Shown: one piece after another, positions 10,672 through 21,481 of the stretch
Layout: every line of letters starts with the position of its first letter
Numbering within the stretch: the stretch's first letter is position 1
Source of the DNA: Nilaparvata lugens
Lineage: Eukaryota > Arthropoda > Insecta > Hemiptera > Delphacidae
DNA length: 64,000 nt
Direction of reading: 5' to 3'
NCBI RefSeq assembly: GCF_014356525.2
Contig: NC_052507.1
Coordinates: 55,127,347 to 55,191,346, forward strand
Translations under genes and position numbers: made by a program
The notes under the pieces: generated by a model
Seen by the model: the letters and a program-made list of their open reading frames with translations, nothing else
The model's database searches: none
Told to the model about the DNA's origin: nothing

Positions 10672-11391
10672 TCAATTTTCTTGAAGCAGTTCCTGCTTCA
10701 AACAATTTATATTTTCTAGCTCATATTGCTGAATTTCTTTCACAAAAGTTTTTTTTCTGCTTGGATTCTGGCCCTGCAACTTAACATCTAAAATTTGATA
10801 GTTATGATTTGATAGATCTGAGCTACCTAACCTGACATTACAACCTTCTATATTTGTGAGGATATTATCAATAATTGTCTGTGAAGTTCGAGTTACTCTT
10901 GTATATTCGTGGACCTTAATTTCTAAATTATTCATATTAATAATATCTCTAATATCCTCTGTCATTTTATCCTGCCTGGCAAAATCGGTATTGAAATCTC
11001 CTACTACTATAACATTTGTGAAACGAGCGGTTGTGATTTCCAAAAGTGTATGGAGCAGCTCACAAAATTTTTGCCAGTCTCCATTTGGTGACCTATAGAT
11101 ACCTAACACTACTACCTCAAATCGATCATCAATTTTTAACCTTAGTCCCGTCACCTCTAAATCCATCTCAACAGAAAATCTCTTAACAAAATCCAGTTCA
11201 TAAGTTTGGGTATGTTTAGCATTGCTAGTGAATATACATACACCACCACTTCTATGAGCTATTCTACAAAATTCTGATCTCAGTGAATAGCCTGGAATCC
11301 TAACTTGATTTACTTCCTTTATTTTTAAGCCATGCTCTGTGAAAATAACAATGTCAGGATCCTCCTGTTTAAGAAATACTTCTAATACGTG
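10672..11391 (-). pseudogene. LINE apurinic-type endonuclease, N-terminally truncated
   Basis: Open from 11391 to a TGA at 10672-10674, in frame with the RT. Visible motifs are FLKQEDPDIVIFTEHG (metal-binding Glu region), AHRSGGVCIF, LGIYRSPN, VVGDFNTDF (GDFN motif) and TIIDNIL (TxID motif). At the final catalytic motif, normally SDH, this copy reads LSNHN, so the conserved Asp is Asn. The N-terminal strands of the fold are missing. This copy is therefore dead as an endonuclease, independent of the stop codon. Confidence 0.88.
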
Positions 11392-11394
11392 TCA

Positions 11395-12066
11395 CCTGGG
11401 CCGAAGAATATTTCTAACTATTCTCCTTTGCCAGCGTGCCAATCTATCAATGCCCTCTGCACGATTCGAAGTGTATTTCAATTTATCATAGAAAATAAAG
11501 CATGTATGCGTTGGTGTCTAGCACTACAAATTATGACCGTTTGGCATCTTGCACCAGATTCGTATGTGGATGTGCGTGAGTGAGTCACATGTGAGCTATG
11601 TGTATTAAGTGACGCAGGCGGGGGTGGGGGCACGGAATGGAATTGCACTTTTGATGAATGACAGGTACCCAACCCCCAACTCCACCACCCCTAAATACCC
11701 CTCTCACTCACCCCCTAGCTCTGCCCCAACCAACCCCCTTACTCACCTCTCTCAATCCACTATAACCTCTCCACCATTCCTAGCCATGAACCCTATCACA
11801 CCGAGGGTTGATGTTGTTGTGTCACATCAATTAAGCGAGCCACCTTCCGTGATCTCTCTCGACTGATAATACCCCCTCCCATATTTTACCCTGTGTTCCG
11901 CTCTCAGTATTCAATAAAATACTAGTTTACATATAGAACTTTAAATTTCCTCATATAGTAGGAAATAGTACTGATATGATACTATAATAGTACTGATATG
12001 ACAGATATTCATAGTTACTGTACATGACACAATCTAATTCCTACCCTCTCATGTGCATTCATATAA
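11395..12066. other. Gene-free; contains a C-rich/G-rich stretch
   Basis: 11615-11780 is unusually C-rich on the plus strand (CCCCCAACTCCACC..., CACCCCCTAGC), after a G-rich run GCGGGGGTGGGGGCACGG at about 11618. No family is recognised and coding is not supported. Confidence 0.4.
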
Positions 12067-12233
12067 TATATGAAAGTAGAGGCACTTGCATCCAAACTTG
12101 TTGAATTTCTGATTGGTGGAACAAAATTGATTGAAGTTAAATGACCATCATGCTCGACCTGCTGCTCGACATGCTGAATTTAGTTTTGTGAATATCACAA
12201 AAATATTTTTTTTTGTAAAAGTACATTAATATA

Positions 12234-12315
12234 GTAGGATTCACATTAAACTGTTTGTATTCTTCATATCAGCTTCCCATTCAAAAAATGCTATAGCTGA
12301 AAGTGAATATCACAT
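12234..12315 (+). repeat. Palindromic micro-element, degenerate
   Basis: GATTCACATTAAACTG...CTTCCCATTCAAAAAATGCT...GAAAGTGAATATCAC follows the family order with many substitutions. It lies inside the 12071-12860 element. Confidence 0.4.
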
Positions 12316-12394
12316 ACCATACTTTCACCCTCTGTAATCACCCAAAGGGAAACCCGTCTTACTCCATCTAACCTCTCCAGGGTCATTGAGAAGA

Positions 12395-12490
12395 TAGTAA
12401 GATTCAGAGTATAAGATTCCCTGTAAACGTCAGTATGCCTCATTAGATAGCATGAATGTCTCCCATTGACTCAATGCTGAGCGACAATAA
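12395..12490 (+). repeat. Palindromic micro-element, degenerate
   Basis: ATAGTAAGATTC, GTCAGTATGCC, TCTCCCATTGACTCAATGCTGA appear in family order. The right terminal part is lost. Confidence 0.4.
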
Positions 12491-12862
12491 ATAAGTCGCT
12501 CACTGCTAAATAATTATGACACAATAGACCAGAAATTCAATTGAATTGACTTGATTCAATTACGACTTACAAAACTAAATTCATGACAAATGGATAATAT
12601 TGACAAACAAATAAATATTACAAAAGTACACTTTACTGATACAACAATACTACCTCAAGAACAATACATGATGTGGTGTGATGGAAAAAAGAAATATGAT
12701 ATGCTGGTTCAAATTCGGAATGTACTGGAACACAACAGTAATTAATGTGACAATAGATTTGTTTGATTTAACAAATTTTTATGGTCGAGCATGATGGTCA
12801 TTTAACTTCGAACTAGAATCAGAAATTCAACAAGTTTGGATGCAAGTGCCTCTACTTTCATA

Positions 12863-13638
12863 ACCGAGGGGTGCAACCCCCCAAAGATCACAATGACGTC
12901 AAAACCCCCAAGTGGGCACTCCTACATAGTCTCTTACAACATTATTGTTTGTCAGTAACATATTAACATGATACATGTGGGAAATGGTATTATATTTTTG
13001 TTGTAATTTTAGAACTGTGCAATGAAATTTATCGGGACATCATGTGCAATTTTTCCACACTTGACTCATTGCACGGGTAGATTGACGTCTACTCACACAT
13101 CAAAACTCTATATTAGTCTATTTTTCTCACTTTAGATATCAAGTGCCTTTATATTGTTTAGTCTGGCAACGCATTTATTGTTATTGTCCAGTCTATCAAG
13201 TTTCTGTTCAAACATTATCAGTATGAATATGACTCATATCTGTCATTGACTTGGAGAAAGGTTTGTCACAGTGATACTCTTACCACAATAGAAATGATGA
13301 ACGAGAGAGAATGAGTTTTTAAACATAAACATTCATTGGATGGTCACAAGATTATTTGCTCAATATACCATTCTAGAATAATAATACATTTCAATCAGTC
13401 TCTCATATAAACTCAGATCAAATACTACAAATTTTTTTCACTAGCATGTTGAGCATTGAACTATCTGGGACTACAAAGATACAGTAATGTATCTTTTCTA
13501 CTTCAGCCTGCTTAGCTCTGTGTGCGTCTACTCAATCTAATCGCCATTCAATGACGTCAACAGATCCGGACACAACAACGCTGAATTTTCGTCAGATCAA
13601 GGAAAACCTGAACAAGATTGTTTTATTCTATGACTAGA
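12863..13638. other. Gene-free AT-rich DNA
   Basis: No gene or recognised repeat. Confidence 0.4.
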
Positions 13639-13735
13639 TCACTGGACTAGATCCGTTCATTCTTTTCCTGACATTACATTCCATACTCACTTGACTAGAT
13701 TCGTTGATTTTTCTCCTGACGTTGCTTCCTTCAGA
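13639..13735. repeat. 48-bp tandem repeat, two copies
   Basis: TCACTGGACTAGATCCGTTC...TTTCCTGACATTAC (from 13639) and TCACTTGACTAGATTCGTTG...TCTCCTGACGTTGC (from 13687) repeat at a 48-bp period. On the minus strand the repeated unit is purine-rich and ends near a GTGAGT donor-like site. Confidence 0.6.
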
Positions 13736-14045
13736 CTAGTGATATCATTTAATGGTGGTTGAATTTCAATAGACGCACTTGCAAACGAATGTAAGTTTCA
13801 GTAGATTATTTCCAGGAAGTGGAGCATGAAGAAAATTCAATCCCAAAGCAAATGAGTTGAATAAGCTTAGACCAGCAATGCTAACAAATCATAGCTCTTG
13901 CAGTACTGTCAACCTACAAATATATTGACAAATATAAGTACAAATATATTTGAAGACAAATCAAATGAGTGGTATTTGTCGTATCGTGGAGTTCAATATG
14001 AATTGTCCATAATTCTCCATCAAACGCTGCACTTAGTGGCGGGCC
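13736..14045. other. Gene-free AT-rich DNA
   Basis: Nothing supported. Confidence 0.4.
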
Positions 14046-14101
14046 TAACGCCAATGCGTCCCATTCAACAGATGCTGACATTTGAAGTGATTCTCTCAGT
14101 A
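14046..14101 (+). repeat. Palindromic micro-element, right half only
   Basis: CGTCCCATTCAACAGATGCTGACATTTGAAGTGATTCTC: the centre and right arm of the family. The left arm is not recognisable. Confidence 0.6.
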
Positions 14102-15178
14102 GTTGTACTGATGGGCCAGACTGGATTAGAACAGGTGCTCATGCTCACACAAAAATAGCTCCCTCTTCTTTCTCGAACTACCAACCAGCCTTCGACTCTG
14201 ATGGAAGGGGGGTGAAACTTGCCACCCACTTTTGACCCCCCCCCCCCACCAACCAACAGTACAAAACTATCCTTTAGCGGGCTGCTACTTCTATTCCCAG
14301 CCACATAGTTGCTAAACGCTCAAATTTGGCGAGCGTCACATCCTATTTTCTATTTTTTGCAAAATAAGGCATTTACAGGCCAAATTTTGTCCCGGTTATT
14401 CTTGAATTTGATCAAAATCTGTCGAAAATGACGTTGAAGCCCAGTGATGAGATCAGAGATTTTGTTTGTGGCGTGGATTTGAATGAATCCACAGGATTCT
14501 GTGGAAGTAGAATGAATCTACTTAGAGAGTAGTGAATTTGTAAATTTGTTCTGATTGTAATATTGTAATCATTTCTTAGATGAATTTGTGAAGGAAAAGT
14601 CGCTGAGATGTAATAGTTAGTACTAGCAAAGAGTGTACACGAATGAATATCGGAGTTTGAATTCTTTATAATTTAAATTTCACTGACTTCACAGTTATAA
14701 ATGTTATCCCTAATGCGACTCAATCACTATTGTCAAGAGCCTCATAAATGTTCAATGTGATTACCATATGTCACATAGCACACATCAAGTGCCAAAATGT
14801 GAAAACTGATCTGTATCTGTCCTTCTATTGGATAATCAGTAGCATTCGATGTCAAAATTAAGCACGTGAAGTATAGATAGTAATAGAATTACTATTAGAA
14901 TAGAACTAGATAGTAATACATTTTTTGTGATTCATCCTATCCATTAGGTGGACTATTCAAGAACTATACATTGAAGTAAACTGAATCTTAATAATTTATT
15001 CAAACTCAAGTTATATGATCAATTCGATGGCTTTCATCCGAAAATCGAGACTTTCACAAATTACAGCTGAGATACTTACTCAACATGTCAAGTTCTTGAA
15101 CAACTAATAAGTTAGTGATTTTTCGTTAAAAAATCCGCAACGGAACTTCCAATTTATTCAAAAACCCCTGTTCTCATA
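14102..15178. other. Gene-free; includes a C13 homopolymer
   Basis: A C run at about 14238-14250 is embedded in a GC-richer stretch (14165-14300). A 34-codon ATG frame near 14428 (MTLKPSDEIRDFVCGV) is too short to accept. Otherwise nothing. Confidence 0.35.
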
Positions 15179-15277
15179 GTAGAAGAGGAAGAAGAAGAAG
15201 AAGAAGAAGAAGAAGAAGAAGAAGAAGAAGAAGAAGAAGAAGAAGAAGGAGAAGAAGAAGAAGGAGGGGGGAAGAAG
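15179..15277. repeat. GAA microsatellite
   Basis: (GAA)n of about 95 bp with a few GGA interruptions, reading on the plus strand. Confidence 0.95.
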
Positions 15278-15534
15278 AACGGAGGAGATATGAAGAGGAA
15301 GAAGAGAGAAAATGTTATGGAAGTGTAAAGACCTCAATGAAATCTCCATCATGAAGAGGCAGATGATTTAGAGTTGCTGTTGGAAATGAGGCAAGCTCTC
15401 ACCATTACCAAACCATCTATATGTATAGACTACTCTGTAGGCTATATACTTCCGTGTTTATCTACTCAGTATATAAGTATACTTCTACGGCATACTTAAG
15501 CTTTTCCTCAACTTGATAACGAACGAAAAAAGTT
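15278..15534. other. Gene-free AT-rich DNA
   Basis: Nothing supported. Confidence 0.4.
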
Positions 15535-15690
15535 GGCCGGGAAAAAGTTAAGCCACCGCCGTCACCACTAAACAGCCCCGCCTTGCCGGCATTGACAAGA
15601 ACATCGCCAGTTAACTTTTATTTATAGCTGGACTTGGCCCGTTAAATTACGAGCGTGGCGCCCCTCTCCAATGTAAATACTCCCTGGTCT
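15535..15690. promoter_or_regulatory. Candidate conserved non-coding block
   Basis: A CpG- and GC-richer island in AT-rich DNA (CCACCGCCGTCACC, GCCCCGCCTTGCCGG, AATTACGAGCGTGGCGCCCC) with no open frame and no repeat structure. The composition fits a regulatory block; function is inference. Confidence 0.25.
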
Positions 15691-15788
15691 TAGTGCAAAC
15701 AAGACACAATCATAATAATTACTACAATTGTCACACGCATTTGCGTCACTCCACAAAACTTATTATGAAATCAGTGTGATGTACTTCT

Positions 15789-15870
15789 ATTTAAACTGTC
15801 TGCATTCTGAATTTCTTTTGAATGAAATCAGCCATACAATTAATGCTGAAGGTTTGAAGTGGAATGCCTA
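15789..15870 (+). repeat. Palindromic micro-element, degenerate
   Basis: TTTAAACTGTCTGCATTCTG...ATTAATGCTGAAGGTTTGAAGTGGAATG follows the family order, with strong divergence in the centre. Confidence 0.45.
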
Positions 15871-16646
15871 ATTAGTGCTGCACCTGTCTCATTACCTTAT
15901 CATAATACTGGGTATTAACAATAGTCTACAAGTCTTGGAATAATGATTTATCTCCATTTATTTGACTAAAAATATCATCGTTACTTTGTTCACGGAAAAA
16001 ATAAAATCAGTAGTTTCTCTGGTGATAAACACAAGAATATAGTATGCAACATGCACCAAGTTGGTATACGTGTACCCGTAAATAATCTAACTTGGAAGGA
16101 CTTCTAGACTACAGCAAATCTCCATAGACTACTATTGTTCGAAATTCTATGAGAGCAGGTTCTTAATAGTTTTTCAATGAACGAAAATTGATGGAATTGG
16201 AAAAATTTTATTAAAGATGTGACATTCTAGACTGTATTCTAGTCCAAACAGGCTACAATAAAAGTTATTCGAATTATTGGAATTCATTTCAGTCAAATTT
16301 TAATTCTAGCTTTTCCTTTATTCTGCCTAATTCACTCCATACATTATTCAGCAAATATACATTTTATTCATGCATCTGAAGAGATCTAAGAGTTATTCGA
16401 AACTAACATTGAAGTTGAGCTGTAGTACAGCCTAATTAAATGTGGAACATCACTTTATCTATCATCTATGACTAAAGTAATAACTAATTAGCCACCAACT
16501 ATTCACCTCGCAATCAAATTCATATTATTGAAGTTTAGTTAACTTCATAACTCTAAGCTACGCAACGCAATAGTGTGACTGACATCAAACTATCAGAATA
16601 TAACAAAAATAGCACCAAATAACTCCAAAAATATAAAACAAATTAT
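15871..16646. other. Gene-free AT-rich DNA
   Basis: Nothing supported. Confidence 0.4.
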
Positions 16647-16687
16647 ATTCAACCAATGCTGACAGTCGGAAGTCAACCACACTATAG
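16647..16687 (+). repeat. Palindromic micro-element, right half
   Basis: ATTCAACCAATGCTGACAG then GGAAGTCAACCACACTATAG: right arm only. Confidence 0.65.
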
Positions 16688-16797
16688 TTCCTGATAAGTG
16701 CACCAGCCACCCTAATCAATTTCAAGGGCCAGAAAGCATTCAAGAAACATCGCCTTCTTATGGTTGATTGTGGTAATTTCGTGAAAAATGCTCATTA

Positions 16798-16896
16798 CTA
16801 TAGTGAGATTTACTAAAAACTGTCAGCATTCTTTATAAATACCATCAATGTTTCCCATTTAACCAATGCTGACAGCAAAAAGTAATCTTACTAGAG
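16798..16896 (+). repeat. Palindromic micro-element, full length
   Basis: ACTATAGTGAGATTTACT, CTGTCAGCATTC, TTTAACCAATGCTGACAG and CTTACTAGAG in order, about 99 bp. A near-complete copy. Confidence 0.85.
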
Positions 16897-17329
16897 CGGT
16901 TGGTTACTTTATCTGGCTGAAATCATTCATTATATTCTGCATGAGAGTTTGCACGCAATACTGTAGCTATTGCCAATGACAGATAAGATCTATGACGCTC
17001 ATTTACGGGTTTTTGAGAGGGTTTGAGTTAATATTGTGAAAGTTCATTGGGCTTCTGAGCAAGTATAAGAACTAGTATTTTGTACTTTAATTGAGTACAA
17101 TATTTATGTGTCCATCTCTTATAGTCTGTCTAGTCACTATATATATAAAAAAAAATGAAGTGAGTGAATTTTCCATGAAATGATCCATGACTATGGAACA
17201 ACTTAGATTGAAGTAGTTTATCACTTGAACGTTGTGCTTCCTGAAGGGTCACCCACAACCATCGAAATTTCAGTATTTTTCCGGTTTTCTGCAGTTTTCA
17301 ATTTAATAATCCAGTCATTGGTCGGAAAT
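16897..17329. other. Gene-free AT-rich DNA
   Basis: Nothing supported. Confidence 0.4.
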
Positions 17330-17855
17330 AGTTATTTGTGCAACTAGTGCGCAAAGTGACAGTTTCCGTAGGCGAGGGCGGAATGGTTTCATGAGTGCAG
17401 CAGAGGAACTTTGCGCACGTATTTCACATTAAGTTTTTCCTACAGTTACCATTGAATATGAAAAGTGGGTAATTATGGGTAAAATTCCCTGAAATCCATC
17501 AAATGTTTATATGTGTGATTTTATTATTAATAAATAAAATTGAATAATGTAGTAGTGTTTGAATGGTGGGGCGGCTGTGTGCTGATGTGGTGGCTGTCGC
17601 TGTCCTCGGTGTCCACCGCCTCAATATTCTTATAACATGGACCTCACTATACCACAGTCACTGTTACCAACTTAATTTTGATTTTGCTGCACTGGTGCTC
17701 CATATAACCTACTAACTATTTTGCGTTGTCATGTTGCAAATCTGGAGTGCGGAAAAAATTTTTCCCACACTAGAGCGGAAAAGTGATTCTTTGCGTTCTG
17801 TAATCAGTACAGCAATGACCACTTTTCAAGGTAACTGTAGGAAAATTATTCTTAC
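17330..17855. mobile_element. Possible non-autonomous element with imperfect inverted segments
   Basis: TTTTTCCTACAGTTACCATTG...GAAAAGTGG (17433-17468) is mirrored by CCACTTTTCAAGGTAACTGTAGGAAAA (17819-17845). GCGCAAAGTGACAG and AACTTTGCGCAC near 17350 and 17408 also form an inverted pair. The interior lacks coding. The ends are not sharply defined. Confidence 0.4.
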
Positions 17856-17982
17856 ATTTTTCACAGTATGAAAACAACTCTAATTTAACTCACTATCTTC
17901 AACGACTACCCAAATTAGTAAAAATCTCTAATGTTAACCTTCATCCTTACCACCAACTTTTTAATTCTCCCATTGACGTTTT
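17856..17982. other. Gene-free AT-rich DNA
   Basis: Nothing supported. Confidence 0.35.
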
Positions 17983-18111
17983 TATTTATACATTGATAGA
18001 TACAATATCATTCTAAACTATGAATGATTGGGAAAGGAACAACAGGCTTAAAGCCCAAAACTATTCCTTTCCCAAATTTAAGTAGAAATTGTCCAAAAAT
18101 AGGTTATGTTT
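17983..18111 (-). mobile_element. LINE 3'UTR stem-loop copy 1
   Basis: On the minus strand a GGGAAAGGAA...TTCCTTTCCC stem-loop (18030-18072) with inner GGGCTT/AAGCC pairing is followed by an AATAAA (about 17990-17985). Copies of the same stem-loop block occur at 25885, 30356 and 58025, so this is a dispersed LINE 3' end rather than a host sequence. Confidence 0.5.
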
Positions 18112-18387
18112 ACACTTCATGATTTTCATGTTTTGCACAAATATATGGATTCTTGGGATCATGTTGATATCTGCCTGAAGTTTGATATTTTAGTGGAGAC
18201 GGTCCTATTTGCATTTATTCTTGATGAGCTCTTGAAATCTAATTCTTTGCAGGTAATCTTTGAAGTTCAATTTTATATTGACCTCTTCTCAAGGACGTTT
18301 TATACTTTTCTCTATTGGGTACAGTACTTGATGTCCCACTGTTGATTGAACATGACTCCCACCTCTATTATAAACACCCATGTTGGG
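18112..18387. other. Gene-free AT-rich DNA
   Basis: Short open frames here have no motif. Confidence 0.35.
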
Positions 18388-18480
18388 CGTGTCTTGTCTC
18401 GGCCAATGACAGCCTTCCATTTCGATTGGTCAACCAACTACCAATCCTATGGCTCCTTTCACTGTTTATATCCCGCTTCT
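18388..18480 (+). repeat. Diverged repeat, partner of 6120-6245
   Basis: GCGTGTCTTGTCTCGGCCAA, GATTGGTC, CTACCAATCCTATGGCTCC. Three CCAAT-type motifs followed by GTTTATATCCC make the block promoter-like, but its matching copy in the opposite orientation at 6.1-6.2 kb argues for a dispersed repeat. Confidence 0.5.
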
Positions 18481-18643
18481 TCATGCTCACGATTTTAGAC
18501 TTACTGGAGATTGATCAATCGAAACTAGTATCTCGAATTTTCAATGAATGGTTCGTTGACACAAATGTGCTGTATTGTCTTATCTCTCACAATTTATCTA
18601 TATTATAGATAAACGCGCATGTCACTTTTTATTTAGATTGTTA

Positions 18644-18727
18644 CTTCAAGCTTCAAGCATTCCTCATGAATAACACGAGCACTCCTCATACAATCACTGC
18701 TAAAAGTTTGAAGTGAATCTCAACAGA
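18644..18727 (+). repeat. Palindromic micro-element, degenerate
   Basis: AGCATTCCTCATGAATAACACG...CAATCACTGCTAAAAGTTTGAAGTGAATCTC in family order. Confidence 0.6.
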
Positions 18728-19240
18728 CATGAACTGTACCGCATTATTTTAAGAAGAAGGCAGAATAATCTTCTCCACATGAATGAATGAGTAGTTTTCT
18801 TTCTGTTTCATTTTAGATGCAAAATGTATTCGAGTTCTCTCAATAACATTGAATGAAACAGAACATAAGACTAAACAACCACTATCAAAAAACATCCTCC
18901 AACGATTATTGTGAAAGACTTGTGAAATAACGACACAAATATTGAGATTCTCTTTGATTTGTTATCATTGTTCGAGTTCAAAGCATTAATGTTAGTTTGT
19001 AAGGAATACTAACACTTCAATGTGATCAGTGAAAATTTCCATTATAGCCCAACAAACAAGAACAATATGAGAAAATGTGAAAAAATGAGATGGAATTCAC
19101 CGAGATAGAGAAAAACATCAGAAGTGATTGTCAAAGTATTTTTCAATGGAAAAGAATCGCTATCACGAGAGAAAAACTTTCAGAGATAGAAGTTGAGAAC
19201 AAAACATTGTTTTGAGTTGATGGAAGTCTGTGGAGAGTTG
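18728..19240. other. Gene-free AT-rich DNA
   Basis: Nothing supported. Confidence 0.4.
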
Positions 19241-20285
19241 GTGGGAGTAAGACAGGGAGAAAGTATTAGGAGTTTATAAAGAAATCATTGGGTGGAATGA
19301 GAAATATGTGAGAGTTTGTGGACGATGTAAAGTGAGAGGAAAAGAAAATGAAGAGGAGAATAAGTGAGAAAAGTGATAGTAGGGAATCAGGAGGAAAAGG
19401 AGAAGGAAGAAAAGGAGAGGTGGGAGAAAGTAGCAAGAATGAGAAGAAGATGGAGAAGAGGGAGGAGTAGGAGATAATGAAGGAGAAGGAGAAAGAAGGG
19501 GAAGGAGATGGAGGAGTGAGAGCGAATTGAATTGAATTGAATAATGTCTTCATTCAGAGTGGAGTTGGGACTCTAGGTCCTCTCTGTCACATAACCCTCT
19601 CTATTTCACACAAGAAAAAGTAATATATAGTAGAATAATATGAATAAAGAAGAATAAGGATGTTTTAGAGAGAAAAAGGAGGAGGTGGAAGAGTTTGGGG
19701 GAGAGTAATTTGAGTGGGATGTGAAGAGTAGTTATTGGGAATGAGGATGAGAGTAAGGGTCATTGGGAGTGGAGGTGGGAAGAGGTGAAGATAGATAGAG
19801 GAAGGAAGAAGAATAAGATGAAGAGGAAGTGAAACAAGAGGTAAAAGAAGAAGATGATAAACTGAGAACGAGAAAAATGTAGAATTTATAGTGGATGGAG
19901 TGTGAGAAGTGAAGGGAAACAACAAATGAGGAGAAAGATTAAGAATATTACGTATATGGGTGAGATGGTGACAAGTGAGGATGAAAGAGGAGAACTGAAA
20001 ACGATGATGATGATGAAGAACAAAAAGAAGAACAAGAAAAATATACCAAGAATAACAAGAAAAAGTGTAGATGAGAGAAGAAAAAGACGGAGAGGAGAAT
20101 GAGAAAAAAGGAGAAGGGAGGATAGAAAGAGAAGAAGGTTAGAAAGTGAGACTAGTTGGGAGTAATAGAAAGAGGAGAGAATGAGAATACAGTTAAGGGG
20201 GGAGATAATAGGGGGAACTCGAAGAAGAATATAAAGAACATGAAAAGGAGGAAGAATAAGAATGAATACAAAAGTAGTAAGAGCA
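19241..20285. repeat. Polypurine-biased block, about 1 kb
   Basis: The plus strand is strongly G/A-rich for about 1 kb, apart from 19520-19640. The Phe/Leu/Pro-rich minus-strand frames (for example 19886-20377) are low-complexity artefacts. Confidence 0.8.
19520..19620 (-). mobile_element. Possible LINE/SINE 3' end with TTCAA tail
   Basis: On the minus strand AGAGAGGACCTAGAGTCCC (short stem) and ATGAAGACATTATTC lead into TTCAATTCAATTCAATTC. It interrupts the purine-biased block. There is no canonical AATAAA, so this is tentative. Confidence 0.35.
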
Positions 20286-20600
20286 TCCCAAACAAGATAA
20301 TGTAGTATTTGTGTGAGTTTGAAAGTAAAGTATCTTTTCTTAGAAAGCCATAAAAACTTCATGCTTTTGGTTTCCACAACTGAAAAGAAGAATTACACTA
20401 AGCTTCTTCTCTTTTTTCTCCTACTTTTTCTTCTGCTTCTTCTTCTTCTTCTTCTTTCCATTTTGCTTCTCTTTTATCTCCTCCTTCTTCCCCTTTTTCT
20501 CACTTCTCATCTTCTGCTCTCTCTTTCCCCTTCTTCTCCTTTCTTCTCCATCTTCTTATTATTTTCTACTTCTTCTTGCCACAGTGTTATTACGAGCTAA
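20286..20600. repeat. Polypyrimidine block (TTC-rich)
   Basis: From about 20395 the plus strand switches to CTT/TTC-rich, the opposite bias from the preceding kilobase. No gene. Confidence 0.8.
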
Positions 20601-21481
20601 TTTTAAACTCATAACAATGTTCACATCACAATACCGAATTATTTACTGCACGGCCTCATTCAGAATATTGAAATAAGTGTAGGATTTCAACGTAGATTTT
20701 CATTTCCACAACAACTCCAGATTTGCAATGCTGATTTATCATTTCGAAAATCATGTGATCAAGTTGGCAATTATTGTTTTGTATTTGGCTAGAGAATTGC
20801 GATGTGCTAAATAGTTGCGAGTGAGTTATGGCAAAAATGTTGTACAGTTGGAGAAATTGCCACAAAATTTCACGAAATTTTCTTGGCAGCAAATTTTAGT
20901 ACTGTTGGAGTTTTCAGAGTAATAAAGTTGACGGGTTCAGGGCAATAAAGTGAAATGTTGTCGCTTATGTTACGGAACGGTATTCGAGAATAACAACAAA
21001 TTCCGACCGACTTATTTATCTCATTGAAGGACAACACAGACACACATTTGAATATCAATTCAACAATACAATGCAGTTGGAGCTATTTGACAAGATATTA
21101 TCTAATATATCCACAGTTTCAAAATAATATGAAAATATGATATATTATCTATTATACCGTGAAAATATATTATATCCCGTCACAACCATTTTGGGACCGC
21201 CTTGATTTCATTTTCCGCCTAGATATTTCATCTTCTAAAATGAATCAATCAAATCTATCATTAATTTTTTTCCTTGTCAATATAGGTCCGACTTGACCTA
21301 CAAGGGAATATCAAATCTCGGACAGATATTACATAAAACATGATCCCAATAGACAATATATCTATTGTCTGCGAACTTCAGTTAAAGGACCAAGAAGTTA
21401 GTGGTGAAGGATAAGGGTAAGAATAGATATTGTCCTCACATTTAGATTTCGCAGTTCTATTTCATCATCATCCATCATACA
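20601..21481. other. Gene-free AT-rich DNA
   Basis: Nothing supported. Confidence 0.4.

Larger units (their letters stand above)
8450..11394 (-). mobile_element. 5'-truncated LINE (Jockey/CR1 group)
   Basis: A minus-strand non-LTR retrotransposon. Its 3' end is a 19-bp poly(A) tail (plus-strand T run 8450-8468) preceded by a short 3'UTR. Going upstream it encodes the reverse-transcriptase C-terminus, palm and fingers, then an apurinic-type endonuclease whose N-terminus is missing, so the copy is 5'-truncated, as is usual for LINEs. All coding is in a single frame, interrupted by TAG at 9481-9483 and TGA at 10672-10674. A further TGA at 11392-11394 marks the 5' limit. I could not find a clear target-site duplication. 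Confidence 0.9.
12071..12860. mobile_element. Non-autonomous DNA element with 77-88-bp inverted ends
   Basis: The terminal inverted repeats start TGAAAGTAGAGGCACTTGCA at both ends. The left end is 12071-12158, the right 12784-12860, and they differ mainly by an 11-bp gap. Both are flanked by TA (12069-12070 and 12861-12862), consistent with a TA target duplication as in Tc1/mariner-type elements. The interior has no transposase and contains two degenerate palindromic micro-element-like stretches. Confidence 0.75.

Noticed and set aside
13735..13790. Stretch with good acceptor (CTTCCTTCAG) and GTAAGT donor
   Set aside because: All three frames contain a stop codon, so it is not a coding exon; a UTR exon cannot be excluded but has no other support.
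19886..20377. 163-codon hydrophobic frame
   Set aside because: Generated by the polypurine/polypyrimidine bias of the region; no defined helices or motifs beyond low complexity.
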